A DNA stretch of 64,000 bases from Actinomadura rupiterrae (lineage in GTDB: Bacteria; Actinomycetota; Actinomycetes; Streptosporangiales; Streptosporangiaceae): the NCBI RefSeq assembly GCF_024172125.1, contig NZ_JAMZEA010000001.1:620001-684000 (forward strand). The letters are read 5' to 3'. Positions 16,677-27,242 of the stretch are shown piece by piece. The notes beneath the pieces are model-generated. The model had not been told where the DNA came from and made no database searches. It worked only from the letters and a program-made list of their open reading frames with translations. The stretch's first letter is position 1, and every line of letters begins with the position of its first letter. A program made the translations under genes and the position numbers.

Positions 16677-18308
16677 TCAGCCGGACATGTGCGGGTAGCG
16701 GTAGTCGGTCGGCGGCACGAAGGTCTCCTTGATCGCCCGGGCGTTCACCCAGCGGGTCAGGTTGAGCGGCGAGCCCGCCTTGTCGTCGGTGCCGCTCGCC
16801 CGCGCCCCGCCGAACGGCTGCTGCCCGACGACCGCTCCGGTCGGCTTGTCGTTGATGTAGAAGTTGCCCGCCGCGAACCGCAGCTTCTCGGTGGCGGCGG
16901 CGATCGCGGCGCGGTCCTCGGCGATCACGGCGCCGGTCAGCGCGTAGGGCGCGACGCCCTCCATCTGCCGCAGCATCGCGTCGTAGTCGGCGTCCTGGTA
17001 CACGTGGACGCCGAGGATCGGGCCGAAGTACTCGGTCGTGAAGACCTCGTCCTCGGGATCGGTGCAGGTCAGGACGGTCGGCTGGACGAACCAGCCCTCC
17101 GAGTCGTCCGCCGTCCCGCCGGCCACGACGTCGATGGTGGACGTCGCGCGGGCGCGTTCGAGCGCGGCCTTGTGCTTGGCGAACGCCCGGTCGTCGATCA
17201 CTGCGCCGAGGAAGAGGTTCAGGTCCTCGGCGACGTTGCCCATCGGCAGGGACTCGACCTCGGCCACCAGGTCGTCCCGCATCCGCGTCCAGAGCGACTG
17301 CGGGATGTAGGCGCGCGAGGCCGCCGAGCACTTCTGCCCCTGGTACTCGAACGCGCCCCTGACCAGCGCCGTCTTCAGGACGCCGATGTCGGCGGACGGG
17401 TGCGCGACGACGAAGTCCTTGCCGCCCGTCTCCCCGACGATCCGCGGGTAGCCGTGATAGTTCGTGAGATTCTCACCGACCGTCCGCCAGAGGTGCTGGA
17501 ACGTCCGGGTGGAGCCGGTGAAGTGGATCCCGGCGAGGTCCGGATGGGCCAGCGCGACCTCCGACACGGCCGCGCCGTCCCCGGTGACCAGGTTGATCAC
17601 GCCCGGCGGCAGCCCGGCCGCCTCCAGCAGCCGCATCGTGTGGTGCGCCGCGAGCTGCTGCGTCGGCGACGGCTTCCACACCACCGTGTTCCCCATCAGC
17701 GCGGGCGAGGTCGGCAGGTTCCCCGAGATCGAGGTGAAGTTGAACGGCGTGATCGCCAGGACGAAGCCCTCCAGCGGCCGGTAGTCCATCCGGTTCCACA
17801 CGCCCGGCGAGCTGATCGGCTGCTGCTCGTACAGCCGCCGCGCGTAGGCCACGTTGAACCGCCAGAAGTCGATCAGCTCGACCGCCGCGTCGATCTCCGC
17901 CTGGTGCACCGACTTGGACTGGCCGAGGATCGACGCCGCGTTCAGCGTCGGCCGCCACGGCCCGGACAGCAGGTCGGCCGCCTTGAGGAAGATCGCCGCG
18001 CGGTCCTCGAACGCCATCGCCCGCCAGCCGGGCGCGGCCTCCCGCGCCGCGCTCACCGCCTCCCGGACGTCCAGCGGCGTCGCGTTCCCCATCGTGCCGA
18101 GCACGTGCGCGCGCCGGTGCGGCTCGACCACCTCGATCGGGTCGCCGCCGCCGAGCCGGCGCTCGCCGCCGATCGTCATGGTCAGCTCGACGGGCTCGCC
18201 GGCCAGCTCCTTGATCCTCGCCTCCAGCGCGGCCCGCTCGGGACTGCCCGGAGCATGCCCCTTCACCGGCTCGTTGACCGGATCCGGCACGTTGGTGACG
18301 GCGTCCAT
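16677..18308 (-). CDS. pruA: 1-pyrroline-5-carboxylate dehydrogenase
   Basis: A 543-residue aldehyde dehydrogenase that oxidises glutamate semialdehyde/P5C to glutamate with NAD, the second step of proline catabolism. Catalytic Cys327 lies in EYQGQKCSAASR, the general-base Glu293 in VGETGGKDF, and the NAD-binding FTGSTRTF near residue 265. The length and the GAVVGQQPFGGARASGTDDKAGS ending are those of the single-function PruA group. ATG 18308 follows GGGGAGCTTTCC. No proline dehydrogenase gene is adjacent, so the pathway partner lies elsewhere. Confidence 0.95.
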   Translation of the reverse strand: MDAVTNVPDPVNEPVKGHAPGSPERAALEARIKELAGEPVELTMTIGGERRLGGGDPIEVVEPHRRAHVLGTMGNATPLDVREAVSAAREAAPGWRAMAFEDRAAIFLKAADLLSGPWRPTLNAASILGQSKSVHQAEIDAAVELIDFWRFNVAYARRLYEQQPISSPGVWNRMDYRPLEGFVLAITPFNFTSISGNLPTSPALMGNTVVWKPSPTQQLAAHHTMRLLEAAGLPPGVINLVTGDGAAVSEVALAHPDLAGIHFTGSTRTFQHLWRTVGENLTNYHGYPRIVGETGGKDFVVAHPSADIGVLKTALVRGAFEYQGQKCSAASRAYIPQSLWTRMRDDLVAEVESLPMGNVAEDLNLFLGAVIDDRAFAKHKAALERARATSTIDVVAGGTADDSEGWFVQPTVLTCTDPEDEVFTTEYFGPILGVHVYQDADYDAMLRQMEGVAPYALTGAVIAEDRAAIAAATEKLRFAAGNFYINDKPTGAVVGQQPFGGARASGTDDKAGSPLNLTRWVNARAIKETFVPPTDYRYPHMSG

Positions 18309-18448
18309 GGAAAGCTCCCCTGATCTCCGACATCGTCGTCAGGACCGGAGATCTACCCGCCCCAGAGGCCGCTACGCAGCCCCCGACCACACCGGACGTC
18401 CTGGGGCGGCTTCCGGCGCATCATCATTGGGGACGCCGGGCGGGTGGT

Positions 18449-18940
18449 TCAGAGGAGGTGGACGAGTTCCTGGGTGGCGTACCAGAGGAGCTCGTGGCCC
18501 TCGGCGCCGTCCACGGTGAAGAGCGCGTCGTCGTCGCCCGCATCGGCCGCGGGGACGGCCGCCACGGCGGCGCGCACGTCGGTCTCGGCCTCCGCGTCGT
18601 CCACGTGGCCGGACGCGATCCTCTTCCACGGGACGGCGGCGGTGATCTCCACGCGGGCGGGGTCGTCCTCGTCCCGCGCCGGGCGGACCGCCTCGTCCGG
18701 GACCTCGGCGGCCAGCACCACGCGGCGCGGCGCGGCCTCCGGATCGTCCGCCAGCAGCCGCAGCGAGGCGCGGGCCGCGGCCGTCAGCGCCGCGTACTCC
18801 AGCTCCTCGGTGTCGCCCGCGGCGTACCACTCGCGCAGCGCCGGCGTGACCGCGTACCCGGTCAGCGGGGCCGGGCCGGCCTCGCGGTCCTTCAGGACCC
18901 GCGCGAGGACGGTGAGCGTGGACGGCAGGTAGACGCGCAT
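18449..18940 (-). CDS. conserved actinobacterial protein of DUF6912 type
   Basis: A 163-residue soluble acidic protein. It begins MRVYLPSTLTVLARVL, which matches in pattern a conserved actinobacterial family of unknown function (DUF6912, from memory). ATG 18940 is preferred to a start seven codons upstream because the family begins with MRVYxPxT; GGCGGGA precedes it. Conserved-looking features are the TPALREWYAAGDTEELEYAA segment and a DGAEGHELLWYATQEL ending. No catalytic motif is visible. It lies between the HAD gene and pruA on the same strand. Confidence 0.7.
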   Translation of the reverse strand: MRVYLPSTLTVLARVLKDREAGPAPLTGYAVTPALREWYAAGDTEELEYAALTAAARASLRLLADDPEAAPRRVVLAAEVPDEAVRPARDEDDPARVEITAAVPWKRIASGHVDDAEAETDVRAAVAAVPAADAGDDDALFTVDGAEGHELLWYATQELVHLL

Positions 18941-18997
18941 GATCCCGCCAGTCTGCCACAACCCCAGCTCAGCCCCGCCGACCGAGACGCGCCGGGG

Positions 18998-19633
18998 TCA
19001 GCGGAGGAGGCCGAGGCCGGCGAGGGCCTCGCGGGTCGCGGACGCGGTGGTGTGGTGGACGCCGTGCATGCCCAGAGCCTCGGCGGCGCGCGTGTTGTGG
19101 ACGATGTCGTCGATGAACACGCATTCGGCGGGCGCGAGGCCGAGCAGGTCCACGGCGTGCCGGAAGATCGCCTCGTCGGGCTTTCGCATGCCGACCTCGC
19201 AGGAGATCACCACGGCGTCGAACAGGCCCGTCCAGCGGTCGCGCGGGTAGGCGTTCCCCCACGAGTTGGACAGCAGGGCCGTCCGCGTCCCGCCCGCCCG
19301 GACCTCCTTGAGCAGCGCGTACATCTCCTCGACCGGCGCGAACGCGGCGAACATCCGCTCGATGAGGCCGTCCGGGGCGACCGGGCCGCCGTCCACGGTG
19401 CGCAGCTCGGCGGCGAGGAGCCGCTCGAACTCGGCGGGCGCGAGCGAGCCGTCCTCCAGCCCGTGGATGGGGTTGGCGCCGGCGCCGTCGTAGGCCTGCT
19501 TCACCCAGGCGCGCATGACGGTCCGGTAGCGGTCGGCGTCGATCCGGTCCGCGTCCAGCCAGGCGTCGACGGCGTCGTTGAGGGGCGAGGTCAGCACGCC
19601 GCCCCAGTCGGTGATCACTGCGAGGGGGGTCAC
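18998..19633 (-). CDS. HAD-superfamily hydrolase (IA type)
   Basis: A 211-residue HAD protein of the epoxide-hydrolase-N/haloacid-dehalogenase-like branch. Motif I is ITDWGGVLTSP (D nucleophile; the second Asp position is Gly, as is common in this branch). Motif II is ALLSNSWG, motif III the lysine in MRKPDEAIF, and motif IV FIDDIVHN. GTG 19633 overlaps the TGA of the upstream glycosyltransferase gene (GTGA), so the two are likely translationally coupled. Substrate unknown. Confidence 0.85.
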   Translation of the reverse strand: MTPLAVITDWGGVLTSPLNDAVDAWLDADRIDADRYRTVMRAWVKQAYDGAGANPIHGLEDGSLAPAEFERLLAAELRTVDGGPVAPDGLIERMFAAFAPVEEMYALLKEVRAGGTRTALLSNSWGNAYPRDRWTGLFDAVVISCEVGMRKPDEAIFRHAVDLLGLAPAECVFIDDIVHNTRAAEALGMHGVHHTTASATREALAGLGLLR

Positions 19634-21138
19634 GGCTTCGATGCTAGGAGACGTCCGATCCGTCCGTTGCGGCGCGTCCCCTCGGCGTCCTCGACCACCT
19701 CGGGCGCCTCGGGTTCGGCGGGCTCCTCCGGGACGGGCGGACGCACGGCCAGGACGAACGCCAGGCACATCAACGGCACCGCGGGCAGGACGTACCGGTA
19801 GTCGAACTGCGCGGTCAGCGCCGGGACGACCAGCAGGACCGTCCCGATCAGCCCGGGCAGCAGGGCCTCCCAGCGCCGCAGCCGCACCATGAACACGGCC
19901 GCGCCGATGATGATCAGGCCCAGCAGCGTCCCCGGCAGGTACGCGACCTTCTGGTAGGCGCCGAGGAACCTCGCATACGGGTTGGACGCCACGGTCGGCT
20001 TGTAGTCCGGGTCGTAGGCGCGCACGTACGGCACGGCCTTCGGGTCCGGATTGAACGTCTCGGGGCCGAACAGGTAGTGCTTGTACGTCGTCCGGTCGGG
20101 GAAGGTCGGATGGTTCCAGCGGAACGTCCGGCCGAGGTCGGTCGCGGCGACCTTGGCGTAGTCACCGGGCTGCCGGGTGATCGCGCGGACGGCGAAGTCG
20201 AACGCGATCCGCTCCCCCTCGGGTGTGAACCCGGTCGCCTCGACGCGGTAGCGCGGCGCGCGCGGCCCCCAGATGTACGACTCGCGGACGGACCGGTGCT
20301 TCGGATCGCTCGACAGGCACAGCGGCATCTGCTCGACCGGGACGTCCATCTTCTGGCAGTCGGCGAACGGCGCGACCCGCCCGTACAGGAACACCCCGGT
20401 GCTGCGGGTCAGCGAGAACTGCCCGTGGTCGATGCCGAACCACGCCGAGTACGCCACGACCGGGACCGCGCCGGCCGCGAGCATGGCCAGGAGCGGCCGC
20501 CAGCCCGTCCGCCGGACGAGCATCACCAGCGCGGCGACCCCGAGCAGCGGCAGCCCCGCCGACCGGGTGATCGTCGCGAGCCCGAGCAGCAGCCCGCCCG
20601 CCGCCGCGAGCGCGAGCACCCTGCGCCCCGTCCCGCGCCACAGCAGGACCAGGACGGCCGCCATGACCAGGAAGCCGAACAGCGTGTCCGACATCAACAT
20701 GTGTTCGAGCTGCACCTGGTTGGCGTCCAGCAGCACGGGGACGGTCGCGAGCGCCGCCAGCCACCGCGGCGCGCGCGCCCGGCGCACCAGCAGGTAGAGC
20801 ATGACCGCCACCGCGAGCCCCATGAGGTGCTGCAACAGCGACACGACCGCCAGGCTGTGCACCGGCTTGACCAGCCAGAGGAACAGCGAGTACCCGCTGG
20901 GACGGACCAGGTTCGGGTTCAGGTTGACGGCCCCGGACAGGTAGTCGTCCGAATCCGGGAACCACATCACCCACCGGTACCCGAGCATCGCCGTCACCCG
21001 CAGCAGAGCCCCTGCCACCAGAAGCGACACGAAAACCCAGTGCACCCGGAGCATTCCCAACAGGGCGAGCGCCCGCGCCGAGCGCGCCACAGGCGGCCCG
21101 GTCTCCGGAACGCCTTCCCGGCCCGTCAGCTCGGTCAT
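19630..21138 (-). CDS. polytopic membrane glycosyltransferase (GT-C type)
   Basis: A 502-residue integral membrane protein with about ten hydrophobic spans. A first-loop acidic motif WFPDSDDYL follows the first span, as in GT-C glycosyltransferases that use lipid-linked sugars (ArnT/PMT-like families). A large outside loop (about residues 250-400) contains two cysteines. The C-terminal tail is acidic and cytosolic. ATG 21138 and GTG 21147 are both possible starts; neither has a strong ribosome binding site. It may modify wall polymers or proteins, but the sugar and acceptor are unknown. Its stop overlaps the HAD gene start. Confidence 0.8.
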   Translation of the reverse strand: MTELTGREGVPETGPPVARSARALALLGMLRVHWVFVSLLVAGALLRVTAMLGYRWVMWFPDSDDYLSGAVNLNPNLVRPSGYSLFLWLVKPVHSLAVVSLLQHLMGLAVAVMLYLLVRRARAPRWLAALATVPVLLDANQVQLEHMLMSDTLFGFLVMAAVLVLLWRGTGRRVLALAAAGGLLLGLATITRSAGLPLLGVAALVMLVRRTGWRPLLAMLAAGAVPVVAYSAWFGIDHGQFSLTRSTGVFLYGRVAPFADCQKMDVPVEQMPLCLSSDPKHRSVRESYIWGPRAPRYRVEATGFTPEGERIAFDFAVRAITRQPGDYAKVAATDLGRTFRWNHPTFPDRTTYKHYLFGPETFNPDPKAVPYVRAYDPDYKPTVASNPYARFLGAYQKVAYLPGTLLGLIIIGAAVFMVRLRRWEALLPGLIGTVLLVVPALTAQFDYRYVLPAVPLMCLAFVLAVRPPVPEEPAEPEAPEVVEDAEGTRRNGRIGRLLASKP

Positions 21139-21505
21139 ATCCGCCACAGTCTAGGCAGGATCCCCCCTGCCCCGACCCCCTTTCCCCCGAACCCCGTTCT
21201 ACCAACCCCCCAACCCCCCACCCCCCAAAGGCCCCACACCCCCCAACCTCCACCCACTCCCCGGGCGCGCCGCCCCCACCAGGCCACAACAAACCCCCCA
21301 AACCACCACCCGCTCTCACCACGGTCATCCACGGCCCGGCGCAGCACAGCGCGCTCCCGAGGCAACACAGGACGGCACCGGAAGGCACGACCGACCGAAG
21401 CGCAGCGCGGCACAGAACGGCCGCGACAGCGGCGCACGGCCGGGGCAGCACGCGCAGAGCGCAACCCAGCACAGCGCGGGCGACGCCCCACCTCAGCCCG
21501 ACAGA

Positions 21506-21735
21506 GCACAGCCCGCCGCTGGACGCAGCGCTGCGCGGCCCGGGGCAACGCAGCGCGGAAGCGCAGCGCGGCGCGGCACGGCGGAGCCTGGCACGGCACG
21601 GCGCAGCGCGACACGGCGCAGCGCGGCACGGCACGGCACGGCACGGGGCAGCACGCGCAGGCGCAGCACAGCGCGACGCGGGCGACGGGCCAGCTCACCG
21701 CGACACGGGCACAGCCCGCCGCTGGACGCAGCGCT
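21506..21735. repeat. degenerate direct repeats, about 203-bp spacing
   Basis: A 26-base block beginning GCACAGCCCGCCGCTGGACG (21506-21531) recurs at 21709-21734. Similar flanks (GCGGGCGACG upstream; CCCGGGG-AACG downstream) show that a longer unit was duplicated and then diverged. Confidence 0.7.
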
Positions 21736-21800
21736 ACGCGCCCGGGGGAACGCTGCGCATAGCGGCGCGGCGCATAGCGGCGCAGAAGCGCAGCGCGGCG

Positions 21801-21832
21801 CGGCTCGGCTCGGCTCGGCTCGGCTCGGCTCG
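21801..21832. repeat. CGGCT pentanucleotide repeat, six copies
   Basis: Perfect tandem CGGCT six times plus CG. A related CACGG run lies at 21625-21646. Confidence 0.9.
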
Positions 21833-22058
21833 CGCAGGCGTAGGTCGGCGCGGCGCGGGCGATGGCCCGGCTCAGCGCGGCACTGGGCTGCGGAGGGCGA
21901 TTTTGTGGGGGTTGGGTTGGGGTTGGCGGGGTGTGGGGGCGGCGGGCGGGCCGCCGGGCCGGGGGCGCTTGGGTGGCGCGTCCTCGGCCCGGGGCCTTTC
22001 GACAACACGGTGTCGCAGCGGGTGCGGGGTCTGCTGCGAACCTGCCCGCGGGGGTGGA

Positions 22059-22955
22059 TCAGGCCGATCTGAGGCGTTGCAGAGCCTCGCGGACGCCGCC
22101 GTCGCTCTCCTCCAGGAGCACGGTGGCACGGTCGGCGGGCACCTCGCCGAGCAGGCTGACCAGGGCCACGCGGGTGTTGCCGCCGGCCTCGGCCAGCGCG
22201 GCGGCGCAGGAGCGGTCGTCCATTCCGGTCGCCTCGGTGAGGATGCGGACGAGGCGGGTCCGGAGCTTGGAGTTGAGGGCGTTCACGCTGACCATCAGGT
22301 TGGAATAGGTGCGCCCCAGCCTGATCATGAGCGTGGTGGAGAACGAGTTGAGCACCAGCTTGGTGGCGGTGCCCGCCTTCATCCTCGTCGAGCCGCTGAT
22401 CACCTCGGGTCCGGTGGCCAGCGGGATGTGCACGGCGACCTCGTCGCCGTACGGCGCGTTGGGGTTGCAGGAGATGAGGGCGGTGTGCGCCCCGGCCGCC
22501 GCGGCCGCGCGGAGCGCGCCGATGACGTAGGGGGTGCGTCCGGACGCGGCGACGCCGATCGCGACGTCGCCGGGCTCGACCGCGGCGGCGTCGGACGCGC
22601 CGAGGTCCACGTCGTCCTCCACCTCGGAGACGGCCTGGGTGAACGCGCCGGGGCCGCCCGCGTGGTGGGCGACGACGCGGTTCCACATGCCGAACGTGGG
22701 CGGGAGCTCCGCCGCGTCCAGCACGGCCAGGCGCCCCGAGGTCCCGGCGCCGAAGTAGTGCACCCGGCCGCCGCGCCGCAGGGACTCCACGGCGAGGTCG
22801 ACCAGCTCGGCGAGCTGGGGCAGGACGGCCGCGACGACGGCGGGGACGGTGGCGTCCTCGGCGTTGATCCGGCGCAGGACGTCCAGCGTGGGCAGCGTGT
22901 CGACGTCGAGGGTGCGCGGGTTGCGCCCCTCGGTGGGCAGATCACACTCGATCAC
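22059..22955 (-). CDS. murQ: N-acetylmuramic acid 6-phosphate etherase
   Basis: A 298-residue SIS-fold enzyme that would cleave the lactyl ether of MurNAc-6-P to give GlcNAc-6-P and D-lactate, a step of wall recycling. MurQ signatures are clear: TEGRNPRTLDVDTLPTLDVL at the N-terminus, YFGAGTSGRLAVLDAAELPPTF carrying the catalytic glutamate, VISGSTRMKAGTATKLVLN, and LSxLGEVPADRA near the end. GTG 22955 overlaps the TGA of the upstream RpiR gene by four bases, so the pair is coupled. The product GlcNAc-6-P would be the substrate of NagA, encoded 10 kb away in the same island. Confidence 0.95.
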   Translation of the reverse strand: MIECDLPTEGRNPRTLDVDTLPTLDVLRRINAEDATVPAVVAAVLPQLAELVDLAVESLRRGGRVHYFGAGTSGRLAVLDAAELPPTFGMWNRVVAHHAGGPGAFTQAVSEVEDDVDLGASDAAAVEPGDVAIGVAASGRTPYVIGALRAAAAAGAHTALISCNPNAPYGDEVAVHIPLATGPEVISGSTRMKAGTATKLVLNSFSTTLMIRLGRTYSNLMVSVNALNSKLRTRLVRILTEATGMDDRSCAAALAEAGGNTRVALVSLLGEVPADRATVLLEESDGGVREALQRLRSA

Positions 22956-23917
22956 CGACGCCTCCGGTCGGGTCGCACGGTCCGGCCGCGGACCGCCTCG
23001 AACGTGGCCTCAAGGGCTTTTCGGGTGGGGCCGAAGGTGCGCTGCGCGACCCCGACGAACACGCAGTCCACCACCGTCAGCTGCGCCAGCCGGCTGGCCG
23101 TCGCCCCCGATCTGAAGGTGGTCTCCCGCGCGGCCGTCGTCAGGATGAGGTCGGCGACGTCGGCGATGGGCGATTTCGGGAAGTTGGTCAGGGCAACCGT
23201 GGTGACCCCCTTGCTCTTGGCGACCTCCAGCGCGTCGATGGTCTCCACCGTCGCGCCCGTGTGCGAGATCCCGACCGCGACGTCCCCGGCGCCGAGCAGC
23301 GCGGCGCTGGTCAGCATGATGTGGGCGTCGGACCAGGCGTAGCAGACCCTCCCGATGCGATGGAGCTTCTGCTGGAAGTCCAGGGCGACGAAGGCGCTGG
23401 CGCCCACCCCGTACACGTCCACGCGGTCGGCGGCCACGATGACGTCGACGACCTGCTCCAGCATCTTGATGTCGAGCTGGGCGGCCGTCTCCTCGACGGC
23501 ACGGGCGTCGGCGAAGGTGACCTTCTCCACGATCTGCTCAAGGGAGTCGTCCGGACTGATGTCGCTGCCGATGACCCGCCCGCCGGTGGCGCTCTGGGCC
23601 CTCCCCGCCTCCGTCGCGAGGGTCAACCGCAGCTCTGGATAACCATGAAACCCGATCGCCCGGCAGAACCTGATGACCGTGGTCTCGGAGGTGCCGCAGT
23701 TCTGGGCGAGTTCGGTGATGGTCGAGTTCGCGACCCCCTCGGGGTCGTCGATGACGCGTTGCGCGACTCTGCGCTCCGCCGGTGGAAGCGAGGGCAGCAG
23801 CGACCGCACCCGCACCACGGTGCTCAGCGGCGTCTGTGACGCCGCCTCCTCCCGTGCTGTCTCCCGGGTCGCCCCACCCCCACTACTCCCCGACTCTGAG
23901 CCGGTGGGTTTCCTCAT
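22952..23917 (-). CDS. MurR/RpiR family transcriptional regulator
   Basis: A 321-residue regulator with an N-terminal helix-turn-helix (about residues 33-110; TITELAQNCGTSETTVIRFCRAIGFHGYPELR) and a SIS sugar-phosphate-binding domain (about 130-275; VDVYGVGASAFVALDFQQKL, GISHTGATVETIDA). Coupling to murQ suggests it senses MurNAc-6-P or a related ester and controls murQ and the divergent kinase gene. ATG 23917 is two bases from a 13-bp palindrome that could be its own operator. The first 30 residues are a disordered Ser/Gly/Glu-rich leader. The ligand is inferred from context. Confidence 0.9.
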   Translation of the reverse strand: MRKPTGSESGSSGGGATRETAREEAASQTPLSTVVRVRSLLPSLPPAERRVAQRVIDDPEGVANSTITELAQNCGTSETTVIRFCRAIGFHGYPELRLTLATEAGRAQSATGGRVIGSDISPDDSLEQIVEKVTFADARAVEETAAQLDIKMLEQVVDVIVAADRVDVYGVGASAFVALDFQQKLHRIGRVCYAWSDAHIMLTSAALLGAGDVAVGISHTGATVETIDALEVAKSKGVTTVALTNFPKSPIADVADLILTTAARETTFRSGATASRLAQLTVVDCVFVGVAQRTFGPTRKALEATFEAVRGRTVRPDRRRR

Positions 23918-23919
23918 GG

Positions 23920-23932
23920 AAGAAATTTTCTT
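23920..23932. promoter_or_regulatory. palindrome, candidate RpiR operator
   Basis: AAGAAA-T-TTTCTT, a perfect 13-bp palindrome that is A/T-rich within a high-GC genome. It lies between the divergent regulator and kinase genes, where the regulator's ribosome binding site would otherwise be. Autoregulation is a natural inference. Confidence 0.6.
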
Positions 23933-23978
23933 ACCCCCGCGATGTCACGTCAACGGTAGAAAAGGCTACGGTCGCCAT

Positions 23979-25091
23979 GTGTTGACCCATTTGGCCGGTC
24001 CTTACGTGATCGGCATAGACGCGGGTGGCACGAAGACCCGCTGTGTAGTGCTGACTCTCGGGGGGGCGGTGGCCGGGACCGGAACCGGCCCCGGCGCCAA
24101 CCCCAATTCCGGCGGCGACACCGCGGGTGCCCTCACCACGGCCTTGAGCGAGGCCCTCGGCGACGTGGACCGGTCGCTCGTCCTCACCGGCGTCTTCGGG
24201 ATCGCGGGCGCGGGCTCGGCCGGACGTCCCGCGGCGGTCACGGCCGCCCGGCGCGCCTGGCACGCCTGCGGGCTGCGCGGATCCCCGGCCGTCGTGACCG
24301 ACATCGCCGTGGCGTTCGCGGCCGGCACCAGCGCCCAGAAGGGCATCGTGGTGTTCTCCGGCACCGGCGCGGGCGCCGCGGTGATCAGCGACGGCACGAT
24401 CGTGCGCCGGGCGGACGGCTACGGCTGGCTCGTCGGGGACGAGGGGTCGGCGGTGTGGCTCGGCCGCGAGGCGGTGCGCGCGGCGCTCGCCGCGCTGGAC
24501 GGACGCAGCCGCCCGACGCTGCTCACCGAGTCGGTGCCGCGCGCGCTGCTCGGCCAGGCCGTGCTGTCCGAACTGGGCGCCGTGCCCACCCGCCATCCGT
24601 GCACCCAGCACCGCCCCGCCCCGGCCCCCGCACCCGCCCTGGCCTTCGCCGGGGCCTCGGTGAACGGGTCGTCGCTCGGCGCGGGCGGCACCACGACGCT
24701 GGCCCGCGAGGCGGTCCCGCGCGTCCCCCAGAACCCCGCCCTCGCGCAGGCCATCATCAAGGAGGTCTACGGTCGCCCGCCCGCGGCCCTCGGCAGGCTC
24801 GGCCCGGTGGTCGCGGCCGCGGCCGCCGCCGGGGACGCCGTGGCGCGCCGGATCACCGAGGAGGCGGCCGAGTGGCTGCTGCGCGACGTGGACGCGGTCC
24901 GCGCCGCGCTGACCGATCCCGCCGCGCCGGTCGTCATGCACGGTTCGGTGCTGCGGGACGGGCCGGTCGCCGACGCCGTCCGGGCGGGCCTGCGGCTGCG
25001 CTTCGACGCCGATCCGCGCCGCGCTGGCGACGGCGCCGTGGGAGCCGCGTCCCTGGCGATGCGCCGCCTGGGATTCCCACCGCCGGAATAG
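23979..25091 (+). CDS. BadF/BadG-type sugar kinase (N-acetylglucosamine-kinase-like)
   Basis: A 370-residue ASKHA-fold kinase that probably phosphorylates an amino sugar such as GlcNAc or MurNAc. The phosphate-1 loop is YVIGIDAGGTKTRCVV. The phosphate-2 region is VVFSGTGAGAAVI, followed by GYGWLVGDEGSAVWLGREA, diagnostic for the BadF/NagK-like group. GTG 23979 is chosen because it places the IDAGGT loop near the N-terminus; an ATG two bases earlier is out of frame. An unusual Pro/Ala-rich insertion (about residues 205-235) interrupts the C-terminal domain. It is divergent from the RpiR-murQ pair, so a place in wall-sugar salvage is likely; the exact substrate is open. Confidence 0.88.
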   Translation: MLTHLAGPYVIGIDAGGTKTRCVVLTLGGAVAGTGTGPGANPNSGGDTAGALTTALSEALGDVDRSLVLTGVFGIAGAGSAGRPAAVTAARRAWHACGLRGSPAVVTDIAVAFAAGTSAQKGIVVFSGTGAGAAVISDGTIVRRADGYGWLVGDEGSAVWLGREAVRAALAALDGRSRPTLLTESVPRALLGQAVLSELGAVPTRHPCTQHRPAPAPAPALAFAGASVNGSSLGAGGTTTLAREAVPRVPQNPALAQAIIKEVYGRPPAALGRLGPVVAAAAAAGDAVARRITEEAAEWLLRDVDAVRAALTDPAAPVVMHGSVLRDGPVADAVRAGLRLRFDADPRRAGDGAVGAASLAMRRLGFPPPE

Positions 25092-25526
25092 CCGTCGCCC
25101 CGGCCGCACCCGATCCCACCCCCTCGTCTGGAACGTGCCATCTCCTGCTCTCAGCCCGTGAGTGAATGCTCACTCATCGTCAGTGAGCATTCACTCACCC
25201 CTTCTGGCGTCGCGCGTCTCGCAGGCCGCGAAGCGGCGTTGGCGAAGGCCGAGCGGCGGGCTCGCGGGCCGGGGTGAATTTTTAGCGCGCAACGCCCTCC
25301 GGGGCGGATTCGAGTTACAAAAGTCTGGCCTCGGAGACAGGGCGGGGACGGTCGCCGGGGTGATCGTCCGGGCCCGCCGTACGGGTTCTGCCCCGCTTCG
25401 TCCGGTACGCCGCCCCCTGCGCCGCCTCGCGTCCCGACGCGTCCGCCCCTGTTTTGGACACCGCGCCACGCGCCGACTACCGTCGCCCGGGTCAGATCAC
25501 GGCCAGGTCACGGCATCGGGAGCACA
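25092..25526. other. nagZ upstream region
   Basis: 435 bases between the kinase stop and the nagZ start. They contain the twin palindromes at 25158-25198 and an A/T-richer stretch near 25275-25325 that may hold the nagZ promoter. No DasR-type (dre) palindrome was found here. Confidence 0.45.
25158..25198. promoter_or_regulatory. twin palindromes resembling TetR-family operators
   Basis: A perfect 17-bp inverted repeat (arms GTGAGTGAATGCTCACT and its complement, 7-base centre). Each arm is itself palindromic (AGTGA-x4-TCACT type). The nested symmetry looks like two operator sites for a dimeric regulator such as a TetR protein. A stem-loop terminator for the kinase gene is the alternative, but there is no T-run. 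Confidence 0.6.

Positions 25527-27242
<1,716 letters not shown>

Larger units (their letters stand above)
21139..22058. other. repeat-rich, low-complexity intergenic region
   Basis: About 920 bases of extreme composition. First comes a C-run stretch (21160-21320). It is followed by CGCAGCGCGGCACGG-type DNA with degenerate direct repeats at about 203-bp spacing and pentanucleotide runs. Many frames are open in both directions because of composition. None has a convincing start or domain. No promoter was identified. Confidence 0.6.

Noticed and set aside
18998..19633. Defective HAD enzyme because the second Asp of motif I is Gly
   Set aside because: The WGGVL form of motif I is normal in this HAD branch, and the nucleophile is present.
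25158..25198. Rho-independent terminator of the kinase gene
   Set aside because: There is no T-run, and the nested symmetry of each arm is more typical of paired operators; kept only as an alternative.
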